64,000 nt of DNA from Verrucomicrobiota bacterium. Its GTDB lineage: Bacteria > Verrucomicrobiota > Kiritimatiellia > SS1-B-03-39 > UBA6053. Each line of letters opens with the position of its first letter. The first letter of the stretch is position 1. Positions 1-7,846 of this stretch are shown in pieces. The stretch spans positions 1 to 64,000 of the forward strand of contig JAFIGD010000016.1 in the NCBI GenBank assembly GCA_020831625.1. The letters are read 5' to 3'. The translations under genes and the position numbers were made by a program. The notes below the pieces were generated by a model that saw only the letters and a list, made by a program, of their open reading frames with translations, was not told the origin of the DNA and ran no database searches.

Positions 1-86
1 TGACGAGTGGGGGGAGTTTCGAGTGACGAGTGACGAGTGTCGAGTGACGAATGACAAGTGACGAGTGAGGAGTGGGGAGTGGGGAG
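1..86. repeat. Heptamer tandem array (TGACGAR family), copy 1
   Basis: About twelve near-contiguous 7-base units with consensus TGACGAG/TGACGAA, mixed with TGGGGAG and TGAGGAG variants. One 9-base unit lies near the left end. The same family, in the same orientation, recurs at 35551-35711. Read on the minus strand the unit has no stop codon in any frame, and the upstream GHMP kinase frame runs straight into it. The array continues to the window edge, so its full length is unknown. Confidence 0.9.
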
Positions 87-635
87 TGACAGCGGGGCGA
101 AGGATCCGTTTTGCCCGAAGACGGGGACGGCATGGAGGCAGGCGGCGACATCGAGACCGCTGGAGCGTCCGTGTTGGAAGTGTTCGCAGCGGAGGGCTAG
201 CTCGTAAAGGGTTTTGGGGTCGGGATCTTTGAGGAGCCCTTTGAGAAGGGTGAGAATGACGGCGGCGGAGGAGCCGAGGCCGGATCCGGGGGGGAGGGTG
301 CTTTGGAGATGAATTTCGCAGCCGCTTTGGGGGCGGGCGAGGGCGGCGGCGGCGAGGAGCAGATCGGTGTCGGCGGGCAGGATGGCCGTGACCGGGAGTT
401 TATCCTCCAGGAACGCCGCGTGCCGCATGTTTACGGCATTCAGGTGTTCTGCCAGGGCGGTCAGGGGGAACTGTATGGTGGGAAGCGGCGGGGCGTGGAT
501 GCGGAGTTCGGGGGCGGAGATCGGGGTGAAGGTGCCGGTGACGCCGGCGCGGAGGGAGGCGGCGATTGCGGGACGGCCGTGGACGATGGCGTGTTCGCCG
601 GAAAGAATGACTTTGCCGGGGGTGAAGACCTTCAT
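1..635 (-). CDS. GHMP kinase, mevalonate-kinase-like (3' end runs off the window through a repeat)
   Basis: ATP-dependent sugar/mevalonate kinase of the GHMP superfamily, cytosolic. Reading down from the ATG at 633-635, the N-terminus carries GKVILSGEHAIVHGRPAIA, the mevalonate-kinase start motif. The ATP-binding motif PPGSGLGSSAA follows at about residues 115-125, then GRSSGLDVAA, resembling the family's SG-D motif. After about residue 180 the frame enters the heptamer array and becomes Ser/His/Thr-rich (TPHSSLVT, RHSSLE) with no stop before the window edge. Family members are about 300 residues, so the C-terminal GHMP domain is missing, displaced or lies beyond an in-frame insertion. The ATG overlaps the stop of the upstream phosphodiesterase gene (ATGA), so the two are probably co-translated. 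The substrate could be mevalonate or another small alcohol or sugar. Confidence 0.8.
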   Translation of the reverse strand, partial: MKVFTPGKVILSGEHAIVHGRPAIAASLRAGVTGTFTPISAPELRIHAPPLPTIQFPLTALAEHLNAVNMRHAAFLEDKLPVTAILPADTDLLLAAAALARPQSGCEIHLQSTLPPGSGLGSSAAVILTLLKGLLKDPDPKTLYELALRCEHFQHGRSSGLDVAACLHAVPVFGQNGSFAPLSLPTPHSSLVTCHSSLDTRHSSLETPPTR

Positions 636-1360
636 TCGACCTCGAAATCGCAGACCAGGGGCAGGTGGTCGGAGTAGAGGACCTGCGGGGCGCGGAAGGC
701 GGTGACGCGGATGCCGGGGCTGTGGAAAACGAAGTCGAGGCCCATGCGGGGTTTCCAGCTCGGAAAGGTGGGGGTATCGTCGGGGGCGGCGGACTGAAGT
801 CCGGAGGCCTCCATGAAGAGTTCCAGTTCACCGCGGCCGGTGAAGACGTTGAAATCGCCGCCGACGATGCAGGGTTTGTCGAGACCGCGGACGATGTTTT
901 TGATTTCGCGGAGCTGTTCGTGGCGGGTGCGGTAGGAGAGGGCGAGGTGCACGAGAATGAAAACGACGCGGTCGAGTTCGAGTTCCATGACCAGGCGTTT
1001 CATGCCGCGGGTGACGTAATGGAAATGCTCGCGGGTGATGCTGTCGCGGCAGATGAAGGCGTTGCCCTGTTTGTTGAGGACGGGCAGACATTTCAGGAGC
1101 CGGTTGCTGTCGGGGTATTTGCCGCGGTAGGTGTGGTAATGTCCGAGCGATTCGGCGATTTGCTGGGCCTGATTGAGGCGTCCGGAGCGGTAGCTGCCGG
1201 CGTCCACCTCGATGAGGCCGATGACGTCGGGGTTGGTTTCGTTCAGGAAGTGTGTGATTTCCTGAAGGTGCAGACGGGTTTTGCCGATGTAGCCGCTCAG
1301 GGGAAAGCGGTTCATGTTTCCGCCGGTTCCGTAGCGGATATTGTAGAGTAAAAATCGCAT
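632..1360 (-). CDS. Endonuclease/exonuclease/phosphatase (EEP) family protein
   Basis: Metal-dependent phosphodiesterase-fold protein of 242 residues. Family landmarks occur in order: LLYNIRYG at the N-terminus, IGLIEVDAG (metal-binding Glu), LVHLALS (His), GGDFNVF (Asp/Asn pair), LDFVFHS and the C-terminal SDHLPL catalytic His. No signal peptide is evident. The start is placed at the ATG at 1358-1360, directly before MRFLLYN; an upstream in-frame ATG at 1396 would add 12 residues with no clear homology. The gene precedes and overlaps the GHMP kinase. EEP proteins act on nucleic acids, phospholipids or sugar phosphates, and the substrate here cannot be read from sequence. Confidence 0.85.
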   Translation of the reverse strand: MRFLLYNIRYGTGGNMNRFPLSGYIGKTRLHLQEITHFLNETNPDVIGLIEVDAGSYRSGRLNQAQQIAESLGHYHTYRGKYPDSNRLLKCLPVLNKQGNAFICRDSITREHFHYVTRGMKRLVMELELDRVVFILVHLALSYRTRHEQLREIKNIVRGLDKPCIVGGDFNVFTGRGELELFMEASGLQSAAPDDTPTFPSWKPRMGLDFVFHSPGIRVTAFRAPQVLYSDHLPLVCDFEVE

Positions 1361-1414
1361 GGGGGGATCATAAACACTTTTTTTGAAAATTCCCATAGCG
1401 AAACCGCTTGAAAT

Positions 1415-1436
1415 CCTTTCCTTTTTGCAGGAAAGG
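1415..1436. other. Short inverted repeat in a divergent promoter region
   Basis: CCTTTCC and GGAAAGG are separated by 8 bases between the divergent EEP gene and the glycosyltransferase fusion. It is followed on the plus strand by GGAGG and T-runs. It could be an operator or the leader hairpin of the plus-strand gene. No function is shown. Confidence 0.35.
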
Positions 1437-1466
1437 GGAGGAACCGTTTTTTAACCCTTTTTTGGT

Positions 1467-2756
1467 ATGCCTCCTATGAAATGCTCCATTTTTATTCCTG
1501 TCACCAATGAACGCGACGCGTTGCGCCGCACGCTCCGCAGTCTGATTCCCGAAAAAGGCACCCACGAAGTGTTCGTGGTGGACCGCGGCAGCGCGGACGG
1601 GAGTCTTGAGGCCGCGGCGGAACATGACTGGGTCAAGGTGATTTCCCCCAAAGACGGGATGCTGTCGGTGGCGCTGAATCAGGCGGTTTCCGAAGGCGAC
1701 GGCGAGGCGCTGTTGTTTTTGTTGCCGGGAAGTGTGCCCGAACGGGGCTGGTCGGAGGCTGTGAACGCTTTTTTCAGTCAGAATGTGGACGCGGGCTATT
1801 TTGATCTCCGGGAAACGGACGGTTCTTCGCAATTGATCGGCAGGGCGCGGCGTCTGGCGCACAAACTGGGGCACCGACTGATCGGCGGCCCGGCGGGCCT
1901 GAGCGGTCTGGCGGTGCGGCGGTCGACCTTTGAGTCGATTCACGGGTTCACGCCGGTGCCGGATTTCGAGTGGCTGGTGTTCGCCAAGCGGATCGAGGAA
2001 ACCGGCGGCAGTCTGAAGCCGATTCCGCACGGGATTCAGCTCGCGCCGCGTCCGGGCGCGCGTCAGGCGGACGCCTGGGACGATTTGATGGACGATCTCA
2101 AGGCGGCCTGGCGGTATCGCAAGACCGAGAGTTTTGACGCGGTGCGCTGCCGGCGGAACGCCTGTTCGGTGGTGCTGCTGGGGTATGATCTGGTGAATAA
2201 CGATCCGGTGAGCGATTATTTCGGCTATGCGCGGGAGAAACTGACGCTGTTCAATGTAGAGCGGGTTCAGTCCTACCGCTCCGCGGGCGCCAGGGTGTTT
2301 TTGGGTGGTCAATCGACCACCAAGCTGGTGGGTCAGCCTTCGGGATTCCGGGTGGACAATCATTACCGCACGGATCTGGGCAAGCGGCTGGGTCACCTGT
2401 TCGAAGACCTTCAGGTTCAGGGAAGCGACACGTTTCTGGTGGTGCGGGACAGTTGCAAGGAGTTGTCGCACAAAACCCTGCGCGGTCTCAGCGAGACCAA
2501 CGACGGATACCCCTGCAAGGCGCTCACGAACGCGGCCGGCACCGAGTGGATGGTGCTGTGGTTCGAGGCCCGGGCGCTGCCGGCGTTCCTGGGTCTGGAG
2601 GGTGATTTTTCCATGCAGGCCTTGCAAAAAGCGTTTTATGACGCACATCTTAAGATCGATGTTCTGGAATCGGTCGCTTGTTTGGAAACCGAGCACGATG
2701 CCCGGGCCCTGTATTACTCCGGGCTGGTGGACCGCCTCCCCGGTGCTACGGCCTGA
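1467..2756 (+). CDS. GT2-like / DUF2064 (GT-A fold) fusion protein
   Basis: A 429-residue protein made of two GT-A-like halves. Residues 1 to about 215 resemble family-2 glycosyltransferases of the TIGR04283 type: CSIFIPVTNERDALRR at the N-terminus, VVDRGSADGS in place of the usual DDGS nucleotide motif, and a C-terminal GLAVRRSTFESIHGF. Residues about 225-429 resemble DUF2064 (TIGR04282): LGKRLGHLFEDL then VVRDSCKEL where family members have a D-S/T-P-x-L motif. That second motif looks degenerate. An internal ATG at 1476 is an alternative start. rseP follows 11 bases downstream, so the genes may share an mRNA. TIGR04282/04283 proteins are linked to sugar transfer, including arsenosugar pathways in some bacteria, but no partner gene for that is present. 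Confidence 0.7.
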   Translation: MPPMKCSIFIPVTNERDALRRTLRSLIPEKGTHEVFVVDRGSADGSLEAAAEHDWVKVISPKDGMLSVALNQAVSEGDGEALLFLLPGSVPERGWSEAVNAFFSQNVDAGYFDLRETDGSSQLIGRARRLAHKLGHRLIGGPAGLSGLAVRRSTFESIHGFTPVPDFEWLVFAKRIEETGGSLKPIPHGIQLAPRPGARQADAWDDLMDDLKAAWRYRKTESFDAVRCRRNACSVVLLGYDLVNNDPVSDYFGYAREKLTLFNVERVQSYRSAGARVFLGGQSTTKLVGQPSGFRVDNHYRTDLGKRLGHLFEDLQVQGSDTFLVVRDSCKELSHKTLRGLSETNDGYPCKALTNAAGTEWMVLWFEARALPAFLGLEGDFSMQALQKAFYDAHLKIDVLESVACLETEHDARALYYSGLVDRLPGATA

Positions 2757-2767
2757 TTGAGATCTTT

Positions 2768-4183
2768 ATGAACCCACTGCCCCTTATCTATTCTGTCGTG
2801 ATGGTGTTGCTCCTGTTCGGAGGCACCGTTTTGGTGCATGAACTGGGGCATTTTATGACCGCCAAGTGGTTTAAGCTCCGCATTGACGCATTTTCCATCG
2901 GCATGGGACCGGCCATCTGGCAGAAGAAAATCAAGGGTGTGGTGTACAAGCTGTCCTGGCTGCCGATCGGGGGCTATGTGGCTCTGCCGCAGATGGACAT
3001 CACCGGGTCCGCGTTCGAAAACGACGACGCCAAACAGGGGAAACTGGAGCCGGTGGAGCCCTGGAAGCGGATTATCATCGCGGTGGCGGGTCCGGTGATG
3101 AATGTGATCACCGCGTTTTTGCTGTGTGTGATCGTCTGGGCGGTGGGCAAGCCGTATGACGCCGGTCCGGGGCCGGCGGAGGTGGGCCGGGTGCATCGGA
3201 ACAGTCCCGCGTATGAGGCCGGGTTGCGGGCCGGGGATCTGATCACCCATGTGAACGGCGACCGGGTGTTGTTCTGGACGGATGTGGATATCGCCTCGAG
3301 TCTGAATGAACAGGTGCAGCTCCGGATTGTGCGGGACGGGGAATGGAAGGAATTGCCCGCAGTTCCCACGATACGGAACCGGATCGGCTTTTTACAGCTT
3401 CCCGGCGTGCGCCCGGTGGAGCATGTGGAGTATGTCCGGGTCGGCGGACTTCAGAAAGATTCGCCCGCGGACCGCGCGGGGCTGTTGCCGGGGGATATCC
3501 TCAAAGAGGTGAACGGCGAGCCGGTCGGTAATTCGGACGCGTTTATTTTGGCGGTTCAGTCCAGTGACGGGCGGCCGCTGGAGCTGGGGATTCTGCGCGG
3601 GGAGGCGCGGGAGCCGCTGGAGATCACGCTGGTGCCGGAATTTCATGCGGATGTGGAGCGGTATTTGATCGGGGTGTTTATGGACGAGGTGCACGCGGAG
3701 GTGACCATTCATCCCAATCCAGTGACGCAGTTGCAGTATTTCAGCGGATCGATTTTCCGGACGCTGCGGGCCTTCGGACGTCCGCGCGAACGGCGGGAGG
3801 CCTCGCAGGGTATCGGCGGTCCGGTGATTATGCTGGGAAGTATTCACAGTCAGGTGCAGACCAGCTTTATGCAGGCGCTGTGGTTCACGGCGCTGATCAA
3901 TGTGAATCTGGCGATCATTAATCTTCTGCCGTTCATTGTGTTGGACGGCGGGCATATTCTGGTGTCGGTGTATGAGATTGTGTTCCGCAAGCCGCCGCAC
4001 CGCAAAGTGATTATCGCGCTGGCGAATACGATGGTGGTTCTGTTGATCAGTTTGATGATCACGCTTACCTTCCGGGATGTCTTGCTGATGCGGCGGATTC
4101 ATCAGGAACTGAACGGCGATGAAGCGCAGGCTGAGCAAACCCCGACGCCCGAGCCCGCGGAGGATGCGGGCGATGAGGACTAA
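2768..4183 (+). CDS. rseP: RIP metalloprotease RseP (site-2 protease)
   Basis: Inner-membrane zinc protease that cuts transmembrane anchors in regulated intramembrane proteolysis, classically anti-sigma factors in the envelope stress response. The zinc motif HELGH sits at residues 24-28 inside the first membrane segment. Two PDZ regions follow (PAYEAGLRAGDLI and SPADRAGLLPGDIL), and the second active-site motif, LDGG at about 392-395, lies in NLLPFIVLDGG. The tail is acidic. The start at 2768 is chosen because the hydrophobic segment and HELGH follow at the normal spacing; upstream in-frame codons overlap the preceding gene. cinA overlaps the 3' end by 11 bases. Confidence 0.95.
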   Translation: MNPLPLIYSVVMVLLLFGGTVLVHELGHFMTAKWFKLRIDAFSIGMGPAIWQKKIKGVVYKLSWLPIGGYVALPQMDITGSAFENDDAKQGKLEPVEPWKRIIIAVAGPVMNVITAFLLCVIVWAVGKPYDAGPGPAEVGRVHRNSPAYEAGLRAGDLITHVNGDRVLFWTDVDIASSLNEQVQLRIVRDGEWKELPAVPTIRNRIGFLQLPGVRPVEHVEYVRVGGLQKDSPADRAGLLPGDILKEVNGEPVGNSDAFILAVQSSDGRPLELGILRGEAREPLEITLVPEFHADVERYLIGVFMDEVHAEVTIHPNPVTQLQYFSGSIFRTLRAFGRPRERREASQGIGGPVIMLGSIHSQVQTSFMQALWFTALINVNLAIINLLPFIVLDGGHILVSVYEIVFRKPPHRKVIIALANTMVVLLISLMITLTFRDVLLMRRIHQELNGDEAQAEQTPTPEPAEDAGDED

Positions 4184-5408
4184 GCGGCGGATCGCGGGCT
4201 CGGAGGTGATTGCGACCGGGGCGGAACTGCTCCAGGGCCGCACGCTCAACCGGCATGGATATACGCTGGGGGCTCTCCTGGTGGGCGCGGGAATTCCGTT
4301 GTTGCGGGAAACGGTGGTGCCGGATGATATTGAGCAGATCCGGGAGGCGGTGGCGGCGGCCTTGAAACGGGTGGAACTGGTGTTTGTGACTGGCGGGCTG
4401 GGGCCCACGGAGGATGATGTGACCCGCGAGGCGGTGGCGTTGGCAACGGGGAGGGCGGTGGTGTCCCATGCGGAGGCGGATGCGCATTTGCAGGCGTACT
4501 TTGCGCGGATAAACCGGGAGCCGACTGCGGCGCAGTGTCAGCAGGCGCGGGTGCTGGCGGGGGCGGAGGTGTTTATGAATCCGGTGGGGATCGCGCCGGG
4601 TCAGTGTCTGACCCTGGAGGGCGGCCGGTCGCTTTGGCTGCTGCCGGGGCCGCCCCGGGAACTGAACGGATTGATTGAAACCGCGCTGGCCCCCTGGTTG
4701 TCCGAACAGGTGGAGCGGGCGGATATGCACCAGCGGGTGTTCCGGATTCTGGGGCACAGCGAGTCGCGGGTGCAGGAGCGTTTGCGCACGGAGACGGAAA
4801 TTCCGGCTGAGGTGGCGGTGGCGTATTGTGCCCGTCCGGGGAGTGTGGAGCTGCGGTTTCACGGACCTGAGGCGGCGGTGGATTTGTTGACGGAGTGGGT
4901 GCGTGAGCGGTATGCGGAGGATCTCCTGAATGAAACCGGAGAGGCGGTGGAGGCGGTGGTGGGAAGGCTCTTGCTGGAACGCGGTGAGACGCTGGCGACG
5001 GCGGAGTCCTGCACGGCGGGAGGCATCGCGGAGCGGGTCACGGATGTGCCGGGAAGTTCCGGCTATTTTGTGGGCGGGGTGGTGGCGTACGCCAACGGGG
5101 TCAAAGTGCGGGAACTGGGCGTGGACGCGGCGGTACTGGAGCGGGAGGGCGCGGTGAGCGAAGCGGTGGCCCAACAGATGGCGGCCGGCGTGCGGGCGCG
5201 GCTGAAGACAACCTGGGGGCTGAGCATCACCGGCGTTGCCGGACCCGGCGGAGGAACGCCGGAGAAACCGGTGGGCCTGTTTTACGTGGGGCTGGCGAAT
5301 GCGGAGCGGGCCTGCGCGACGCGGTTTCAGGTGAACGGCGACCGGCAGCAGATCCGGGATCACGGCATCCAGCGGGCGCTGGAGGTGTTGTGGCATTCAA
5401 TTCGTTAA
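4173..5408 (+). CDS. cinA: CinA family protein (competence/damage-inducible; NMN amidohydrolase type)
   Basis: A 411-residue two-domain CinA. The N-terminal MoCF-like domain has EVIATGAELLQG and VTGGLGPTEDDVTREA. The C-terminal PncC-like deamidase domain has TLATAESCTAGGIAERVT, PGSSGYFVGGVVAY and SITGVAGPGGGTPEKPVG. The family handles nicotinamide-nucleotide salvage and ADP-ribose pyrophosphate hydrolysis. The chosen ATG at 4173 lies inside the end of rseP; earlier ATGs would add an Arg-rich tail from the overlap. The stop codon shares bases with the stop of the convergent gene (TTAA at 5405-5408). Confidence 0.93.
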   Translation: MRTKRRIAGSEVIATGAELLQGRTLNRHGYTLGALLVGAGIPLLRETVVPDDIEQIREAVAAALKRVELVFVTGGLGPTEDDVTREAVALATGRAVVSHAEADAHLQAYFARINREPTAAQCQQARVLAGAEVFMNPVGIAPGQCLTLEGGRSLWLLPGPPRELNGLIETALAPWLSEQVERADMHQRVFRILGHSESRVQERLRTETEIPAEVAVAYCARPGSVELRFHGPEAAVDLLTEWVRERYAEDLLNETGEAVEAVVGRLLLERGETLATAESCTAGGIAERVTDVPGSSGYFVGGVVAYANGVKVRELGVDAAVLEREGAVSEAVAQQMAAGVRARLKTTWGLSITGVAGPGGGTPEKPVGLFYVGLANAERACATRFQVNGDRQQIRDHGIQRALEVLWHSIR

Positions 5409-5776
5409 CGGGAATGCGCCAGATCCTTGGCGGTGCCGATGCGGGCGTGGTGGTCTTTGTTGTGGCAGTTGTCCCAGATGGAATCGCCGTCGGGGCCGAT
5501 CGCTTCGATGGCGTAGCGGATGCGGGTTCCGGCGGGGAAGGTGCCGAGATTGACGTGCCAGACATCCTGTTCGCCGAGCACGCAATTTTTCTCCATGGGG
5601 AGATGTTGCCAGGGTGATTCCCCTTCGGGATCAGTGGTAAAGAGAATGTTCGCGCCGGAGGCGGTTCCGACCGGCGTGGTGAAGGTGGTCACCCAGAATT
5701 CGGTCCACGGACGGCTTTCGCCGTCTGCCGGCCAATGGTAGGTGTTCTCAATCGTTAGAGGGTTTTCAGTTTGCAT
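5405..5776 (-). CDS. Small carbohydrate-binding-module protein, CBM25/53-like
   Basis: A 123-residue protein consisting essentially of one beta-sandwich module. Starch-binding CBM25/53-type features are TYHWPADGESRPW near the N-terminus, a central PWQHLPM, a WHVNLGTFPAGTRIRYAIE strand pair, and GDSIWDNCHNKDHHAR near the C-terminus (compare the family's D-x-WDNN-x-NY motif). There is no signal peptide, so the protein should stay in the cytosol, perhaps on glycogen. The ATG at 5774-5776 is preferred over one 14 residues earlier because homology begins there. No glycogen enzyme is adjacent. The module call rests on motif recall. Confidence 0.6.
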   Translation of the reverse strand: MQTENPLTIENTYHWPADGESRPWTEFWVTTFTTPVGTASGANILFTTDPEGESPWQHLPMEKNCVLGEQDVWHVNLGTFPAGTRIRYAIEAIGPDGDSIWDNCHNKDHHARIGTAKDLAHSR

Positions 5777-5909
5777 AATGAAACAAGCGCTTCCTTGTTT
5801 ATTTTTAAACCGTGACAAACCAGAGGCAACCTAAAAAACGATGCGATTTTTGTGAGTATAGGCGGGGGCTTCAAAAATGTACTGCGGATGAAGGCGGGGG
5901 AGGGGTCTT

Positions 5910-5996
5910 CAACGGATGGCTTGCGCCGGACAACGGATGTCTCTTTTCTCAATGCGCAACGTCACGCAGGTCTTAATCTTAATCCTAATCTTTATC
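5910..5996 (+). repeat. Composite intergenic repeat, copy A
   Basis: Contains the 20-base core GCTTGCGCCGGACAACGGAT at 5919-5938, then about 30 bases of spacer and a short run of CTTAAT-like hexamers (5971-5996). The same core and hexamer run recur at 28413-28585 and 32943-33103 in the same orientation. It lies between two minus-strand genes. Confidence 0.85.
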
Positions 5997-6011
5997 AATT
6001 TCGTGCAGGCT

Positions 6012-6214
6012 GAGCTTGCTCGGCCGACCGCACGCATCTCATATCCGGACCGAGCGGCCCTCTCTCCCCCGCGCATCGAGCTTGCTCGTTGCGCGGAAGC
6101 ATCTCATTCCGTTGGATAAGATGGGTTGCGCTCCACGAGCAAGCTCGAAGAGCGCTTTTTTTTGGGGGGGCGGTTCGTGGAATGAGATGATTGCGCCCTT
6201 GCCCGAGCAAGCTC
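6012..6214. repeat. Cluster of GAGCTTGCTCG palindromic elements
   Basis: Four copies of an 11-base near-palindrome: GAGCTTGCTCG at 6012-6022 and 6078-6088, and its reverse complement CGAGCAAGCTC at 6136-6146 and 6204-6214. The flanks also share GCATCTCAT and its inverse-like AATGAGATG. The paired inverted copies could fold into a large hairpin. No gene is supported between 5777 and 6285. The short reading frames here cross the repeats and look spurious. Confidence 0.75.
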
Positions 6215-6285
6215 GTAGGGCGCGGGAGAGCCCACGGATAGAAGGCCTCGGAGGGGTATGTCTCCGTGTGTGTATCGTAGCGCGG

Positions 6286-6789
6286 TTAAGGGGTGGCCGG
6301 TTTTGGTGGGGAGGCTGATTCAATCAGCTTTTCATTTGCTGTGTGCAGGGCTTCAAGAAGCTCGCGGGCTTTATCCGCATCATCGGCATCCAGCGCTTCG
6401 ATCACTGCTTGGAGGACAGAATTGGTTTCTTGAGCGGAACGAATTCGGGCGGCAGTCATTGGATCGCCGGCGGGGGCGATAGTATAGGCTCCGGGCGAGG
6501 GTTCATTTTCCAAAAGCACATAGCCAAAGGGAAACAACAGTCCGCGCAGGACGGTGGGCCAGGGCTGATTTTGTACATGCAGAGAGACGCGTTCTCTATA
6601 GACATTCTCCTCGGGCGAATAGTGGATGGACGTCCCGGTAGACGTCGACACAATGCGAATAAAATCCACCAACATGACCCTGTCCATGGAAATGGAAATT
6701 TCTTCCGACTTCTGAGGCTGTGCATCTGCGAAGGACATGATCGTCAGCAGGATACAGGATGTTATGAATACTGGAGTGCTGATTTTCAT
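6286..6789 (-). CDS. Secreted protein with a lone STN/N0 (secretin-TonB N-terminal-like) domain
   Basis: A 167-residue exported protein. Residues 1-23 form a signal peptide ending at SFADA. Residues about 32-105 resemble the STN/N0 domain of secretins and TonB receptors: ISISMDRVMLVDFIRIVS, then the GTSIHYSPEE and VSLHVQNQPWPTVLRGLL strands. The last 60 residues are a helical, charged linker with a Pro-rich end. No secretin channel or TonB barrel is attached, and there is no neighbouring secretin gene. It lies 39 bases downstream of the epimerase and could be the last gene of that unit. The role may be a periplasmic adaptor. Confidence 0.6.
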   Translation of the reverse strand: MKISTPVFITSCILLTIMSFADAQPQKSEEISISMDRVMLVDFIRIVSTSTGTSIHYSPEENVYRERVSLHVQNQPWPTVLRGLLFPFGYVLLENEPSPGAYTIAPAGDPMTAARIRSAQETNSVLQAVIEALDADDADKARELLEALHTANEKLIESASPPKPATP

Positions 6790-6828
6790 GAATCGTCCGG
6801 GTTTGGGGCGAGGAAATAAGATTGCTTG

Positions 6829-7839
6829 TTACACCTGATAATAGTCGCGGTACCAGTTCACAAAGCGGGCGACGCCGTCTTCGACGGTGACCCGGGGGGT
6901 GAAGCCGGTGTGGTCGGCGAGCTGGCTGACATCGGCCATGGTGTCGGGAACATCGCCGGGCTGGAGGGGTTTGAGGTCGAGTTCGGCTTTGCGTCCGAGG
7001 TTGGCTTCGAGGAGTTCGATGTAGCGGAGCAGGGGGGTGTTTTCGGCGCTGCCGATGTTGAAGATGCGGTAGGGCGCGTTGCTGGTGGCGGCGTCGGGAT
7101 TGGCGCTGTCCCACTTCGGGTTGGGTGCCGGGGGGCGGTCGAGGGTGCGGATGATGCCTTCGACGATGTCGTCGACATAGGTGAAGCTGCGCGAGTGTTT
7201 GCCGTGGTTGAAGACGGGAATGGGCTTTCCGGCGAGAATGTTTTTGGTGAAGAGGAAAAGGGCCATGTCCGGGCGGCCCCAGGGTCCGTAGACGGTGAAA
7301 AAGCGGAGGCCGGTGCAGGGGAAGCTGTAGAGGTGCGCGTAGCTGTGGGCCATCATTTCGTTGGCTTTTTTGCTGGCGGAGTAGAGGGTGAGGGGGTGTT
7401 CGGTGTGGTGATGCTCCGCGAAGGGCATGGTGGTGTTGGCGCCGTAGACGGAACTGGTGGAGGCGAAGACGAGGTGCTTCACGCCGTGGTGCCGACAGCC
7501 TTCGAGGATATGGAGGAAGCCGACGAGATTGCTTTGCACATAGACGTGCGGGTTTTCGGCGGCGTAGCGGACTCCGGCCTGGGCGGCGAGGTTGACGACC
7601 CCGTCGGGCTTGTGCGCGGCGAAGAGGTTCTCGACGGTTTCGCGGTCGGCGAGGTCGCCGTGTACGTGCGTGTATCCGGGGCAGGCGGTCAGCCGCCGAA
7701 GCCGGGCCTCTTTGAGGCTGACATCGTAGTAGTCGTTCATGCAGTCGATGCCGACCACTTTATTCCCGCGCTCAAGCAACTTGAGCGCGAGGGTGGAGCC
7801 GATGAAACCGGCGGAGCCGGTGACGAGAACCGTTTGCAT
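6829..7839 (-). CDS. NAD-dependent epimerase, UDP-glucuronate 4-epimerase type
   Basis: Extended short-chain dehydrogenase of 336 residues. The NAD-binding motif TGSAGFIG is at residues 7-14, the catalytic Ser region FASTSSVYG at about 126-133, and the Y-x3-K pair in YSASKKAN at Tyr153/Lys157. [16 protein letters not shown] and the [13 protein letters not shown] block match the UDP-glucuronate/UDP-galacturonate epimerase branch. It would supply UDP-galacturonate for surface polysaccharide. The ppiD-like stop is 7 bases upstream, so the two are probably co-transcribed. Confidence 0.9.
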   Translation of the reverse strand: MQTVLVTGSAGFIGSTLALKLLERGNKVVGIDCMNDYYDVSLKEARLRRLTACPGYTHVHGDLADRETVENLFAAHKPDGVVNLAAQAGVRYAAENPHVYVQSNLVGFLHILEGCRHHGVKHLVFASTSSVYGANTTMPFAEHHHTEHPLTLYSASKKANEMMAHSYAHLYSFPCTGLRFFTVYGPWGRPDMALFLFTKNILAGKPIPVFNHGKHSRSFTYVDDIVEGIIRTLDRPPAPNPKWDSANPDAATSNAPYRIFNIGSAENTPLLRYIELLEANLGRKAELDLKPLQPGDVPDTMADVSQLADHTGFTPRVTVEDGVARFVNWYRDYYQV

Positions 7840-7846
7840 AGGGATG

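Noticed and set aside
6016-6323. Short overlapping frames on both strands in the repeat gap
   Set aside because: They run through the GAGCTTGCTCG repeats and have no family features.
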